A stretch of DNA of 27,526 nt from an uncultured Eubacterium sp. (lineage in GTDB: Bacteria; Bacillota; Clostridia; Lachnospirales; Lachnospiraceae). Below are positions 1-7,554 of this stretch, piece by piece (the first letter of the stretch is position 1; each line of letters starts with the position of its first letter). The position numbers and the translations under genes were made by a program. The notes under the pieces are model-generated. The model did no database searches and was not told where the DNA came from. It was given only the letters and a program-made list of their open reading frames with translations. Location: the NCBI GenBank assembly GCA_900545725.1, contig URAI01000025.1, forward strand, positions 1-27,526, given 5' to 3'.

Positions 1-20
1 CCGGTTTTTTCGTTATATCC

Positions 21-125
21 CAGGCTGAGATGCCGTTTTTTAATATTTCAGATTGAGATGCCCTCGTTTTTAATATTTCAGATTGAGATTACCTTATTCT
101 ATAAATCTTAGTCTGGGATGTTACC
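21..125. repeat. Tandem ~28-30 nt repeats ahead of the yqfC leader element
   Basis: Four units begin near 21, 49, 79 and 109, with spacings of 28, 30 and 30 nt. The core is CAGATTGAGATGCC at 49 and 79; it reads CAGGCTGAGATGCC at 21 and the more diverged TAGTCTGGGATGTTACC at 109. Units two and three also share a preceding T-run and AATATT. The last unit doubles as the 5' arm of the long hairpin in the adjacent structured element, so the array looks like repeated copies of that arm. The window starts here, so the array may extend further left. Too short and too diverged for a CRISPR. Confidence 0.6.
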
Positions 126-285
126 TTTCTCTATAGGGAGGTAGAACAATATTGTCTCAGTCAGGGTTAAATCTCCGATAAATATTAAGATGTATGGGGA
201 ATGTATAGCTGATGATATGGAAAAAGCTGACAGAGCTGACCGACTTTTTTAGTAAGATAAGATTTGCGAGTGAGTATTGAATTTA
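101..285 (+). ncRNA. Candidate structured RNA or leader element, copy 1 (upstream of yqfC)
   Basis: This stretch has no convincing ORF and aligns along its length with 25494-25670. Shared features in order are: a long imperfect stem (left arm near 103-126, right arm near 163-190); a small internal hairpin near 128-141; the conserved stretch ACAATATTGTCTCAG at 146-160; a small hairpin with a GGGAAT-type loop near 191-206; the conserved stretch CAGAGCTGACC near 231-241; and a short hairpin around GATTTGCGAGTGAGT near 261-275, followed by TTGAAT. Stem bases differ between copies while pairing is mostly kept, for example TAT/ATA here against TGC/GCA in copy 2. The GC-rich hairpin of copy 2 is not clearly kept here. 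I do not recognise it as a known riboswitch class. It ends about 90 nt before yqfC. Confidence 0.5.
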
Positions 286-374
286 TAAAGAATAGGAATA
301 TTTAACGGATTGAAACAGTAAAATATAAAAAGACTGTTCAGAAATGATGATTAGTATGCGGAATGGGAGAACAT

Positions 375-611
375 ATGAAGTTAGTGGAGGCCGGTAGAGA
401 TATAATAGAGGGAACATCATTAATTACGGTTGTCGGAAAGACTGATATGCATATCGAGAATTTTAAATCAATAGCAGAATATGATAATGACAGACTAAAG
501 CTGCTTACAAGAACAGGATTTATTACTGTTTATGGTAAAAATCTTGAAATTAAGTATTATGATACAGAAGAGATAGCAATAAGTGGAAGACTTGAAAGGA
601 TAGAATTATAG
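375..611 (+). CDS. yqfC: YqfC-type sporulation protein (YabP/YqfC family)
   Basis: A 78-residue protein of the YabP/YqfC family, small proteins made in the sporulating cell and found beside yqfD in many endospore formers. The family hallmark visible here is a compact run of beta-strand-like segments with the middle motif TRTGFITVYGKNLEI. The next gene is yqfD, the usual partner, which supports the call. I chose ATG at 375 because GGGAG at 365-369 lies 5 nt upstream; an in-frame ATG at 363 overlaps that ribosome site. The sequence just before it (TGCGGAATGGGAG) resembles the leaders of clpP and of the second ABC subunit. The exact biochemical role of the family is not established. Confidence 0.85.
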   Translation: MKLVEAGRDIIEGTSLITVVGKTDMHIENFKSIAEYDNDRLKLLTRTGFITVYGKNLEIKYYDTEEIAISGRLERIEL

Positions 612-711
612 CAGTATATTTTAAATTTAGGGGAAATAAAGGGAAGTATGCTCCATTTATGAAGCAGAAAGTAAATTTAATCAGTGTATCTTAAAGGTGG
701 ATTTAAGGCAT

Positions 712-1965
712 ATGTTAAACACAAGACATCGTATGGTAACATATATTATTATAAGGATTTCCGGTGATTCTACAGAAAGATTTCTTAATCTGTGCAGGCA
801 CAGAAAAATAAATATATGGGATATACGGTCAGTTGAAAATGGTATTACAGGAAATATTACAATTGATGATTTTTACAGACTTAAAGAGATAAGATTGAAA
901 ACCGGCATGAAGGTTGAAATTATAAAGAAAAAAGGATTAAGATTTTTATTATTTAAGTACAGAAAGCATTACGCATTTGTTATTGGAATGGCTCTTTCCA
1001 CTGTTATTTTAAAGCTGTGCAGTCTGTATATATGGGATATAGCATTTACAGGCAACAGAGAATATACAGATAGTATGCTTCTTAAGGAGCTTGCCACAGA
1101 CTCCGTTACGCCGGGGATTATGATTAGCTCTGTTAATTGCGATAGCATTGAAAAGAAGCTTAGAAGTTCATATGATAATATAACTTGGGTATCGGCAGAG
1201 ATAAGGGGAACCAGACTGATAGTACATATAAAAGAAAATGATGGTACAAGAGCTGTTGATAATGAAAATGCAATGGAAAGAGATATTGTGGCAACGCATA
1301 ACGGTACGGTAAAAACTATAATTACGAGAAATGGAACACCGGTGGTAAAACCGGGCGATGCAGTGGAAAAGGGACAGATACTCGTGTCGGGAGTTATAGC
1401 TGTTCATAATGATTCCGGCGACTGTGTTGGAAAATATTATACCGCAGCCGATGCAGATATCAGCATTAATACGGATTTGGAATATTGTGATATTCTTAAC
1501 AGTGAGTATGAATATAAGAATTATACAGAAAAAAGCACTGAATACTTTATATTAGGATTTATAAATAAAAATATCGAGATAGGATTATTGCCTCAAAGAT
1601 ATGAGGAATCAGATACGGTTACTGATATAAATATCTGGAAGCTGACTAACAGCTTCTATCTTCCAATATGTACCGGTACTAAAAAAATAAGAGAATATAA
1701 TACACAGCTTAATACATATACTGATGAAGAGGCAGAAGGTATATTAAATGAAAGGTTAAACAGATTTATTTGCGATTTGTCAGAAAATAAGGTGCAAATT
1801 ATCAGAAATAGTGTTACAATGGAGAAAGAATCGGCGTGTTATTCGATGAAAGGCAGTATTAATGTTGATATGCCGGCTTATGAGTATGCACAAATTACCG
1901 ATACATTACAGTTATCAGGGATGACTGAGGATATTAAGGATGAGGTAGACAATGAGCGTAATTGA
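712..1965 (+). CDS. yqfD: YqfD family sporulation membrane protein
   Basis: A protein of about 417 residues that follows yqfC, as in other spore formers. Its N-terminal part has the YqfD pattern (a predicted soluble region, then KKGLRFLLFKYRKH), a membrane helix around residues 75-95 (HYAFVIGMALSTVILKLCSL), and a long extracytoplasmic region with WVSAEIRGTRLIVHIKEND, typical of this family. B. subtilis YqfD is needed for efficient sporulation; the mechanism is unclear. A GTG at 697 is also in frame, but it lies inside AAAGGTGG (693-700), which is better read as the ribosome site for ATG 712. The gene overlaps phoH by 14 nt, suggesting translational coupling. Confidence 0.88.
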   Translation: MLNTRHRMVTYIIIRISGDSTERFLNLCRHRKINIWDIRSVENGITGNITIDDFYRLKEIRLKTGMKVEIIKKKGLRFLLFKYRKHYAFVIGMALSTVILKLCSLYIWDIAFTGNREYTDSMLLKELATDSVTPGIMISSVNCDSIEKKLRSSYDNITWVSAEIRGTRLIVHIKENDGTRAVDNENAMERDIVATHNGTVKTIITRNGTPVVKPGDAVEKGQILVSGVIAVHNDSGDCVGKYYTAADADISINTDLEYCDILNSEYEYKNYTEKSTEYFILGFINKNIEIGLLPQRYEESDTVTDINIWKLTNSFYLPICTGTKKIREYNTQLNTYTDEEAEGILNERLNRFICDLSENKVQIIRNSVTMEKESACYSMKGSINVDMPAYEYAQITDTLQLSGMTEDIKDEVDNERN

Positions 1966-2962
1966 AACAACTTTAGAGATTCCTGTGCAGTATAGTACGG
2001 CTGTATTTGGTCCATTTGATCAATATGTTAAAAAAATAGAAAAGACACTAAAAGTAACAATAGTATCAAGGGATTCGCACATAAAAGTAATAGGAGCAAA
2101 AAGAGATATAGACAGATGTATCAAAGTGCTTAACAATCTGCTTGAGCTTGCTAAGAGAGGTAATGATATAACAGAGCAGAATGTGGATTATGCATTATCA
2201 CTTGTATTTGAAGATAAAGAGGATGCAATACTTGAGATTGATTCAGATGTAATATGCAGAACAATCACCGGAAAGCCTATTAAGCCTAAGACATTGGGAC
2301 AGAAAGAATATGTGGATTTAATAAGAAATAAGATGATTGTATTTGGACTTGGACCGGCGGGAACAGGTAAGACTTATCTGGCTATGGCTATGGCAATTAC
2401 AGCATTTAAGAATAATGAAGTTGGAAGGATAATACTTACAAGACCGGCAATAGAAGCCGGAGAAAAGTTAGGCTTTCTTCCAGGAGATTTACAAAGTAAG
2501 GTAGATCCCTATCTTAGACCTCTATATGATGCGTTATATCAGATTATGGGTGCTGAGAGCTTTGCAGCTAATATGGAAAAAGGTCTTATAGAAGTTGCGC
2601 CTCTTGCATATATGAGAGGACGAACTCTTGACAATGCATTTATTATTCTGGATGAAGCACAGAATACTACTCCGGCACAGATGAAGATGTTCCTTACAAG
2701 AATAGGATTTGGCTCTAAGGTAATTATAACCGGAGATTTGACACAGAAGGATTTACCAAAGGATGCAGTGTCGGGGCTTGATGTGGCATTAAAAGTGTTA
2801 TCAAAGGTTGATGAGATTGGTTTTGCAAATATGTCAAGCAAAGATGTTGTAAGACATCCACTGGTTCAAAAAATTGTCAAGGCTTATGAAGAATATGAGG
2901 AAAAGCAGACAAGAACAGCAAAAAGACGTGAACAAAGAAAAACAGTCAGAAAGAAGGATTAG
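1952..2962 (+). CDS. phoH: PhoH-family ATPase (PhoH/YbeZ/PhoL type)
   Basis: A 336-residue cytoplasmic P-loop ATPase. The Walker A motif GPAGTGKT is at residues 134-141 and the Walker B region IILDEAQ at 231-237, followed by ITGDLTQKDLP, which is characteristic of PhoH proteins. The N-terminal ~110 residues resemble the RNA-binding (KH-like) region found in this subfamily, and the basic tail (KRREQRKTVRKKD) may also contact nucleic acid. PhoH-like proteins have been linked to RNA metabolism, and the gene is regularly found beside ybeY, as here, where only one base separates the stop codon from the ybeY start. It starts inside the end of yqfD. Despite the name, nothing here ties it to phosphate control. 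Confidence 0.93.
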   Translation: MSVIETTLEIPVQYSTAVFGPFDQYVKKIEKTLKVTIVSRDSHIKVIGAKRDIDRCIKVLNNLLELAKRGNDITEQNVDYALSLVFEDKEDAILEIDSDVICRTITGKPIKPKTLGQKEYVDLIRNKMIVFGLGPAGTGKTYLAMAMAITAFKNNEVGRIILTRPAIEAGEKLGFLPGDLQSKVDPYLRPLYDALYQIMGAESFAANMEKGLIEVAPLAYMRGRTLDNAFIILDEAQNTTPAQMKMFLTRIGFGSKVIITGDLTQKDLPKDAVSGLDVALKVLSKVDEIGFANMSSKDVVRHPLVQKIVKAYEEYEEKQTRTAKRREQRKTVRKKD

Positions 2963-2963
2963 T

Positions 2964-3473
2964 GTGACAATTAATATAGAATATGAAACAGATATTAAAC
3001 TTAATCTGGATTATGAACAGATTATAAAGGATGTTATTAATACGGCAATTGATTATGAGAAATGTCCATATGAAGCAGAAGTTAATGTAATATTAACGGA
3101 TGATGAACAGATACATAAGATTAATAAGGAATACAGAGAGGTTGACAGACCTACGGATGTATTATCATTTCCAATGATTGATTATGATACTCCGGCAGAT
3201 TTTGATGCTTTGGAGGTAGATATGGATAGCAATCCTCAGGATTATTTTAATCCTGAGACTGGAGAACTTGTGCTTGGGGATATTATTATTTCAGTTGAAA
3301 AGGTCACAGAGCAGGCAGAAAAATACGGACATTCACCAAAACGTGAGCTGGCATTTCTGGTAGCACACAGTATGATGCATTTATTTGGCTATGACCATAT
3401 GGAGCCGGAAGAAGCTAAAGAGATGGAAAGAAGACAGTCAGAAGTACTTGATATTTTAAAGATAACAAGGTAG
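2964..3473 (+). CDS. ybeY: YbeY endoribonuclease / rRNA maturation factor
   Basis: A 169-residue single-domain metalloprotein of the UPF0054 family, involved in 16S rRNA 3' end maturation and ribosome quality control. The zinc-binding motif HSMMHLFGYDH gives His135, His139 and His145, all present. DRPTDVLSFP is the other family hallmark. An ATG 90 nt upstream would give a longer protein, but that extension lies entirely within phoH in another frame. GTG at 2964 is preferred because AGAAGGA (2952-2958) sits about 5 nt upstream and the protein then starts at the usual family position. It is translated directly after phoH in the yqfC-yqfD-phoH-ybeY run. Confidence 0.93.
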   Translation: MTINIEYETDIKLNLDYEQIIKDVINTAIDYEKCPYEAEVNVILTDDEQIHKINKEYREVDRPTDVLSFPMIDYDTPADFDALEVDMDSNPQDYFNPETGELVLGDIIISVEKVTEQAEKYGHSPKRELAFLVAHSMMHLFGYDHMEPEEAKEMERRQSEVLDILKITR

Positions 3474-3527
3474 ATATGAGTTATAGGTTTATATTTCTTT
3501 AAAATTGGGAAATAAAGGGGGAGAATT

Positions 3528-4628
3528 TTGAAGAGAAGGTATAGATTAAGAAGAATAACGGTTATTTTAATATCATTAATTATAGTATTGGTTTTAGCGG
3601 TAACCAGTATAATGATAACTAAAGATCATAATAAATATATAGATGAAGCTGTGGGAGCAGCAACAGGTGAGAGTCCTGCAGAGGTAAAAATACATGATGC
3701 TGAGAGTCATTTGGGACAAAAAAGAAGTCATCTTACCGGTATGTGGGTTGATGAGAAAACTGTCGATAATGTACCGCTTGCAGTAATGTATAGTAATATA
3801 TATGATGCAATGCCACAGTCGTCAATAGGTGAGGCAGATATTGTATTTGAATCACTTGTGGAAGGCGGTATAACAAGATTATGCTGTCTGTTTGAGAATA
3901 AGACAGCACTTGAAAAGATTGGACCGGTAAGGAGCTGCCGTACATATTATCTTATGTTTGCTAAAGAATTTGAAGCAGATTATATACATTTTGGTTATTC
4001 TGAATATGCAGAACCGTATTTAAAGCAGTCAAAGTTTCATTCGCTGGATGGAATGGTATATTGTAATTTTTACAGGACGAATGACAGGGTTGCACCACAC
4101 AATGCATATACGTCGTGGACGGGCATTATGGAGAGTGTAAAGGAAAAGGGATATCCGACAGTTTATACATCAGATTATAAACAGCCGTTTATATTTAATA
4201 CAGATGACAATACAGATATTATGGCTGAGGGAGGATGCAATTGTCAGATATTCTATCCGGGATATCCATATAATAAGCCTTGGTTTGAGTATGACAGCAA
4301 TACTAAAACGTATAAGAGATTTCAGTTTGAAGGACCGCAGATTGATGAGCTTACCGGTAAACAGCTTGAATATAAAAATATTCTTGTAAAGTATGTCATT
4401 CCTGATTACTATGAAAATGGTACACCTAATTACAGGATTAGCGGAACTGGGAAAGGTTTATATATTACAGATGGGAAGGCAGCAGAGGTAACATGGTCTA
4501 AAATGTCTGAAACAGAAGGAGCAACAAAATATTATTATAATGATGGAACGGAAGTTGTATTAAATCAGGGGAAGACATACATATGTCAGATAGAAAATAC
4601 ACAGGAGGTGAAAATTATTGACAATTAA
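3528..4628 (+). CDS. DUF3048 domain protein, YerB-like, membrane-anchored
   Basis: A 366-residue extracytoplasmic protein. It has a basic N-terminus and a hydrophobic helix at about residues 10-30, with no lipobox cysteine, so it is probably anchored by an uncleaved helix or released by signal peptidase. The DUF3048 pattern is clear: PLAVMYSNIYDAMPQSSIG, ADIVFESLVEGGITRLCCLF and IGPVRSCRTYY, followed by a second domain near residues 220-350. The B. subtilis relative YerB is a lipoprotein of unclear function. The start is TTG at 3528, just after AAAGGGGGAG. The 3' end overlaps cdd by 11 nt. Confident in family, not in role. Confidence 0.85.
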   Translation: MKRRYRLRRITVILISLIIVLVLAVTSIMITKDHNKYIDEAVGAATGESPAEVKIHDAESHLGQKRSHLTGMWVDEKTVDNVPLAVMYSNIYDAMPQSSIGEADIVFESLVEGGITRLCCLFENKTALEKIGPVRSCRTYYLMFAKEFEADYIHFGYSEYAEPYLKQSKFHSLDGMVYCNFYRTNDRVAPHNAYTSWTGIMESVKEKGYPTVYTSDYKQPFIFNTDDNTDIMAEGGCNCQIFYPGYPYNKPWFEYDSNTKTYKRFQFEGPQIDELTGKQLEYKNILVKYVIPDYYENGTPNYRISGTGKGLYITDGKAAEVTWSKMSETEGATKYYYNDGTEVVLNQGKTYICQIENTQEVKIIDN

Positions 4629-5061
4629 TAATGAACATATCAGGAGTTTATTAGGTGTAAGTGATGAATTTCTGGTAGAGTGTGCAAAAAAGGCAATGGA
4701 AAATTCATATTCCATTTATTCAGGTTTTAGTGTTGGTGCAGCTCTTATGACAGATAATAATAAGGTATTTGCCGGCTGCAATATCGAAAATTCTTCATTT
4801 GGAGCAACAATATGCGCAGAAAGAACAGCAATAGTGAAGGCTGTATCAGAAGGTGAAAAGAGGATTGCACGTATAGCAATAGTATCTGCTACAGGAAAGC
4901 AGACTCCACCATGTGGAATATGTCTTCAGGTTCTTAGGGAATTTATGGATGATGATGGGGTTGTAATCCTTGCAGATAATGAAGGGGTTCACAGATATCT
5001 GTTCAGGGATGTATATCCTATGTCATTTGCAATGAAAGATTTTGATTTTGAAGAAGAATAG
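4618..5061 (+). CDS. cdd: Cytidine deaminase
   Basis: A 147-residue enzyme that deaminates cytidine and deoxycytidine to uridine and deoxyuridine in pyrimidine salvage. It is the short, homotetrameric type: the zinc ligands are Cys66, Cys99 and Cys102 (motifs CAERTA and PPCGIC), the catalytic glutamate is Glu68, and the ribose-contacting CNIEN motif is at residues 54-58. The start is TTG at 4618, well placed 7 nt after AGGAGGTG (4603-4610). It lies inside the end of the preceding DUF3048 gene, so the two are probably translated together. A palindromic repeat element begins at its stop codon. Confidence 0.94.
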   Translation: MTINNEHIRSLLGVSDEFLVECAKKAMENSYSIYSGFSVGAALMTDNNKVFAGCNIENSSFGATICAERTAIVKAVSEGEKRIARIAIVSATGKQTPPCGICLQVLREFMDDDGVVILADNEGVHRYLFRDVYPMSFAMKDFDFEEE

Positions 5062-5199
5062 TGTGAAAAATAAACATGATAGCTTATTTTATCACACAGC
5101 TATTTGTTTCTGAGCAGAATAAATAGCCATTGATGGCAGAAGAAAAATTGCCTGCGCAAATTTTTCTTCGCCTCTTCGCAACAAAAGTTGCTCAGAAAA
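5058..5199 (+). repeat. Short interspersed palindromic repeat, copy A1
   Basis: About 140 nt that recurs in inverted orientation at 24666-24802 and shares its first third with 22288-22404. It begins with an imperfect hairpin (TGTGAAAAATAA ... TTATTTTATCACA). An outer inverted repeat follows, TTTCTGAGCA ... TGCTCAGAAA, enclosing an inner hairpin of GAAGAAAAATT and AATTTTTCTTC. Its left edge includes the cdd stop codon and its right edge abuts the ribosome site of the YgbA-type gene. There is no ORF inside. The size and nested palindromes fit a non-autonomous mobile repeat (MITE- or REP-like). Confidence 0.7.
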
Positions 5200-5209
5200 G
5201 AGGAATAGT

Positions 5210-5554
5210 ATGGATATTGAAAATAAAAGAGCACATGAGCAGAAGATACTTACTACCATGTGCAGGATATATTGTAAGGGTAATCATGGATGTCTGAAAG
5301 ATGGCAGGCTGTGCAGTGAATGTCAGGAGCTTCTTGATTATGCATTATTAAGGACGAAAAAATGCCCTCTTATGGAAACAAAGACATTTTGCAGTGCATG
5401 TAAGATTCACTGTTATGCACCAAAACAACAGGAAAAAATAAGACTGGTTATGAAATATGCAGGACCAAGAATGCTGCCGGGACATCCTGTACTTACGATA
5501 AAACATGGAATAGTTACATTAAAGGGCATGAGAAAGTCAAAAAAAACTAATTAG
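5210..5554 (+). CDS. YgbA-type (nitrous oxide-stimulated promoter family) Cys-rich protein
   Basis: A 114-residue cysteine-rich protein. It matches the YgbA_NO family in its order of motifs: an N-terminal HEQKILTTMCRIYC, then CSECQELLDYALLRTKKCP, TFCSACKIHCYAP and YAGPRMLPGHPVLTIKHG. It has about eleven cysteines, several in CxxC-like pairs, which suggests a metal or iron-sulfur site. E. coli ygbA is induced by nitric oxide and contributes to recovery from nitrosative stress; whether that holds in an anaerobe like this is inference. It starts at ATG 5210 after AGAGGA, immediately downstream of the repeat element, and is probably transcribed separately from or weakly with cdd. Confidence 0.82.
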   Translation: MDIENKRAHEQKILTTMCRIYCKGNHGCLKDGRLCSECQELLDYALLRTKKCPLMETKTFCSACKIHCYAPKQQEKIRLVMKYAGPRMLPGHPVLTIKHGIVTLKGMRKSKKTN

Positions 5555-5661
5555 TAAAACAGTTGTTTTGTCAGTATAAAAATACCTTATTAAATTTTAC
5601 CTGAAATAAAACAAAAAGGCTCTTAAATAAGACCTGTCAAAATATCATATAGGGAGAATAT

Positions 5662-7386
5662 ATGTTTAACAAGAGATTATTAAGTGAGTTTAAAGAAAAT
5701 AAAATACTTGTTGTGGGAATGGTTATAACGCAGTGGCTGTCACTTCTTGCCAATGTATTGCTTATATATACGATGTCTGATTTTATTATGAAAGTATTTA
5801 ACAGACAGGTGGAAAGCAAAGATATTTATATTCTTGCCATTACAGCAATTACTGTAATGGCAGTAAGAACAGTTATGAACAGTCTTAACAGCAGTCTGTC
5901 ATTTAAGGCTTCGACAGGTGTTAAGAAGCGTTTAAGACAGATGATATTTGAAAAGCTTATGCGGCTTGGAAGCGGATATAAAGAAAAGCTTCAGACAGCT
6001 GAGGCGGTGCAGATAACTACGGAGGGCGTAGAACAGTTAGAAATATATTTTGCAAAATACATTCCACAGTTTTTTTATAGCCTGCTGGCTCCGCTTACAT
6101 TATTTCTGATAGTTGGAAGAATGAGCCTTAAAGTGGCTGTTGTACTGCTTATATGTGTACCTTTAATTCCTGTTTCAATAGTTGCAGTACAGAAATTTGC
6201 TAAGAAAATGTTAAGTAAATACTGGGGAACGTATACTGAACTGGGCGATTCATTTCTTGAAAGTATACAGGCACTTACAACATTAAAGATATATCAGGCA
6301 GATGAAAGATATGCAAAGAAAATGGATGATGAAGCCGAAAAATTCAGAAAAATCACTATGAAAGTGCTTATTATGCAGCTTAACTCGGTAAGTATCATGG
6401 ATATGATAGCATATGGCGGAGCAGCTCTTGGAATAATACTTACAGTGCTTGAGTGGCAGGCGGCAGGAATTAATCTGGCACAGAGTATTTTTATAATAAT
6501 GGTTTCTGCTGAATTTTTTCTTCCACTCAGGCTTCTCGGTTCATTTTTCCATATAGCAATGAATGGAAATGCTGCTGCTGATAAGATATTTAAGCTGCTT
6601 GATTGTGAAGAGATACAGGACACAGAAAATGTCAATTGGAATATGGGTGATATTGTATGTGAAAATGTAAGCTATACATATCCTGACAAGGAAGATGCGG
6701 TATTAAGAAATGTATCATTTAATATTCCACAGAATGAGCTTACCGCGATTGTTGGTGAATCCGGCTGTGGAAAGAGTACATTTGTATCATTGTTAATGAA
6801 AGAAAGAAGAGATTATACAGGAAAAATAACAATAGGTGGTAATGAATTAAATGAAATTTCAGGAGATATGTTAAGAAGACATATTACAAGAATATCCCAT
6901 GATGCATATATATTTTATGGAACACTTTATGATAATCTGAAAATGGGTAATCCGGCTGCTGACAGGAAACAGATGGAAGAGGCTTTAAGACTTGTGGATA
7001 TGTATGATACAGTGAGTGAAAAAGGCGGTCTTGATATGGCTATTGAGGAAAAAGGAGCTAATCTGTCAGGTGGACAGAAGCAAAGAATAGCAATGGCAAG
7101 AGCAATATTACATGACAGTGATGTATATGTATTTGATGAGGCAACTTCTAATGTCGATGTTGAAAGCGAGAATAAGATAATGGAAGTTGTAGACAAGCTG
7201 TCAAAGACAAAGACAGTAATTGTAATATATCACAGGCTGGCTAATGTGAAAAATGCAGATAATATCATAGTATTAAAAGATGGCATTATATGTGAGCAGG
7301 GAAACCATAACCTGCTTATTGAAAAAAACGGACATTATGCAAGACTGTATAATACACAGAAAAAACTGGAAACAGTTATACAATAA
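5662..7386 (+). CDS. ABC exporter half-transporter, CydD-like
   Basis: A 574-residue fused membrane and ATPase subunit. About six membrane helices fill residues 1-300. EFFLPLRLLGSFFH (about 283-296) is the stretch that marks CydD-type proteins. The ATPase domain has Walker A GESGCGKST at 365-373, signature LSGGQ at 468-472, Walker B ending VFDEAT and an H-loop His (VIYHRLANV). The Q-loop position carries His413 (ISHDAYIF) instead of the nearly universal Gln. CydDC exports cysteine and glutathione and supports cytochrome bd assembly in other bacteria. No cydAB is present in the window, so the substrate here is open. It forms a pair with the next gene, 168 nt downstream. The start is ATG 5662 after AGGGAGA. 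Confidence 0.8.
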   Translation: MFNKRLLSEFKENKILVVGMVITQWLSLLANVLLIYTMSDFIMKVFNRQVESKDIYILAITAITVMAVRTVMNSLNSSLSFKASTGVKKRLRQMIFEKLMRLGSGYKEKLQTAEAVQITTEGVEQLEIYFAKYIPQFFYSLLAPLTLFLIVGRMSLKVAVVLLICVPLIPVSIVAVQKFAKKMLSKYWGTYTELGDSFLESIQALTTLKIYQADERYAKKMDDEAEKFRKITMKVLIMQLNSVSIMDMIAYGGAALGIILTVLEWQAAGINLAQSIFIIMVSAEFFLPLRLLGSFFHIAMNGNAAADKIFKLLDCEEIQDTENVNWNMGDIVCENVSYTYPDKEDAVLRNVSFNIPQNELTAIVGESGCGKSTFVSLLMKERRDYTGKITIGGNELNEISGDMLRRHITRISHDAYIFYGTLYDNLKMGNPAADRKQMEEALRLVDMYDTVSEKGGLDMAIEEKGANLSGGQKQRIAMARAILHDSDVYVFDEATSNVDVESENKIMEVVDKLSKTKTVIVIYHRLANVKNADNIIVLKDGIICEQGNHNLLIEKNGHYARLYNTQKKLETVIQ

Positions 7387-7554
7387 ATACAGGTAAGCCT
7401 GATATATAAAAGTCTGTTTGATATAAGCAGGCCGCCTGGTATGATTAAACTTATTATTAGTATTGCAGGCAGGATAAAATAATATTTATCGTATAGTCAA
7501 TAATACAAATTCTAATTTAACTGACTGTTTATTGTCTGCGGAATGGAGTTTAAA

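Noticed and set aside
21..125. CRISPR array or TPP riboswitch, because of regular repeats with CTGAGATGCC
   Set aside because: Repeats are only ~30 nt apart, with no distinct spacers, and diverge quickly. The TPP core needs further conserved segments after CTGAGA that are absent.
2874..2963. N-terminal extension of YbeY
   Set aside because: It lies inside phoH in another frame; the GTG at 2964 has a proper ribosome site and gives the normal protein.
5617..5635. Terminator for a minus-strand gene
   Set aside because: AGG(C)TCTTA/TAAGACCT has a T-run only on the minus strand, but no minus-strand gene ends here, so it is left as a chance palindrome.
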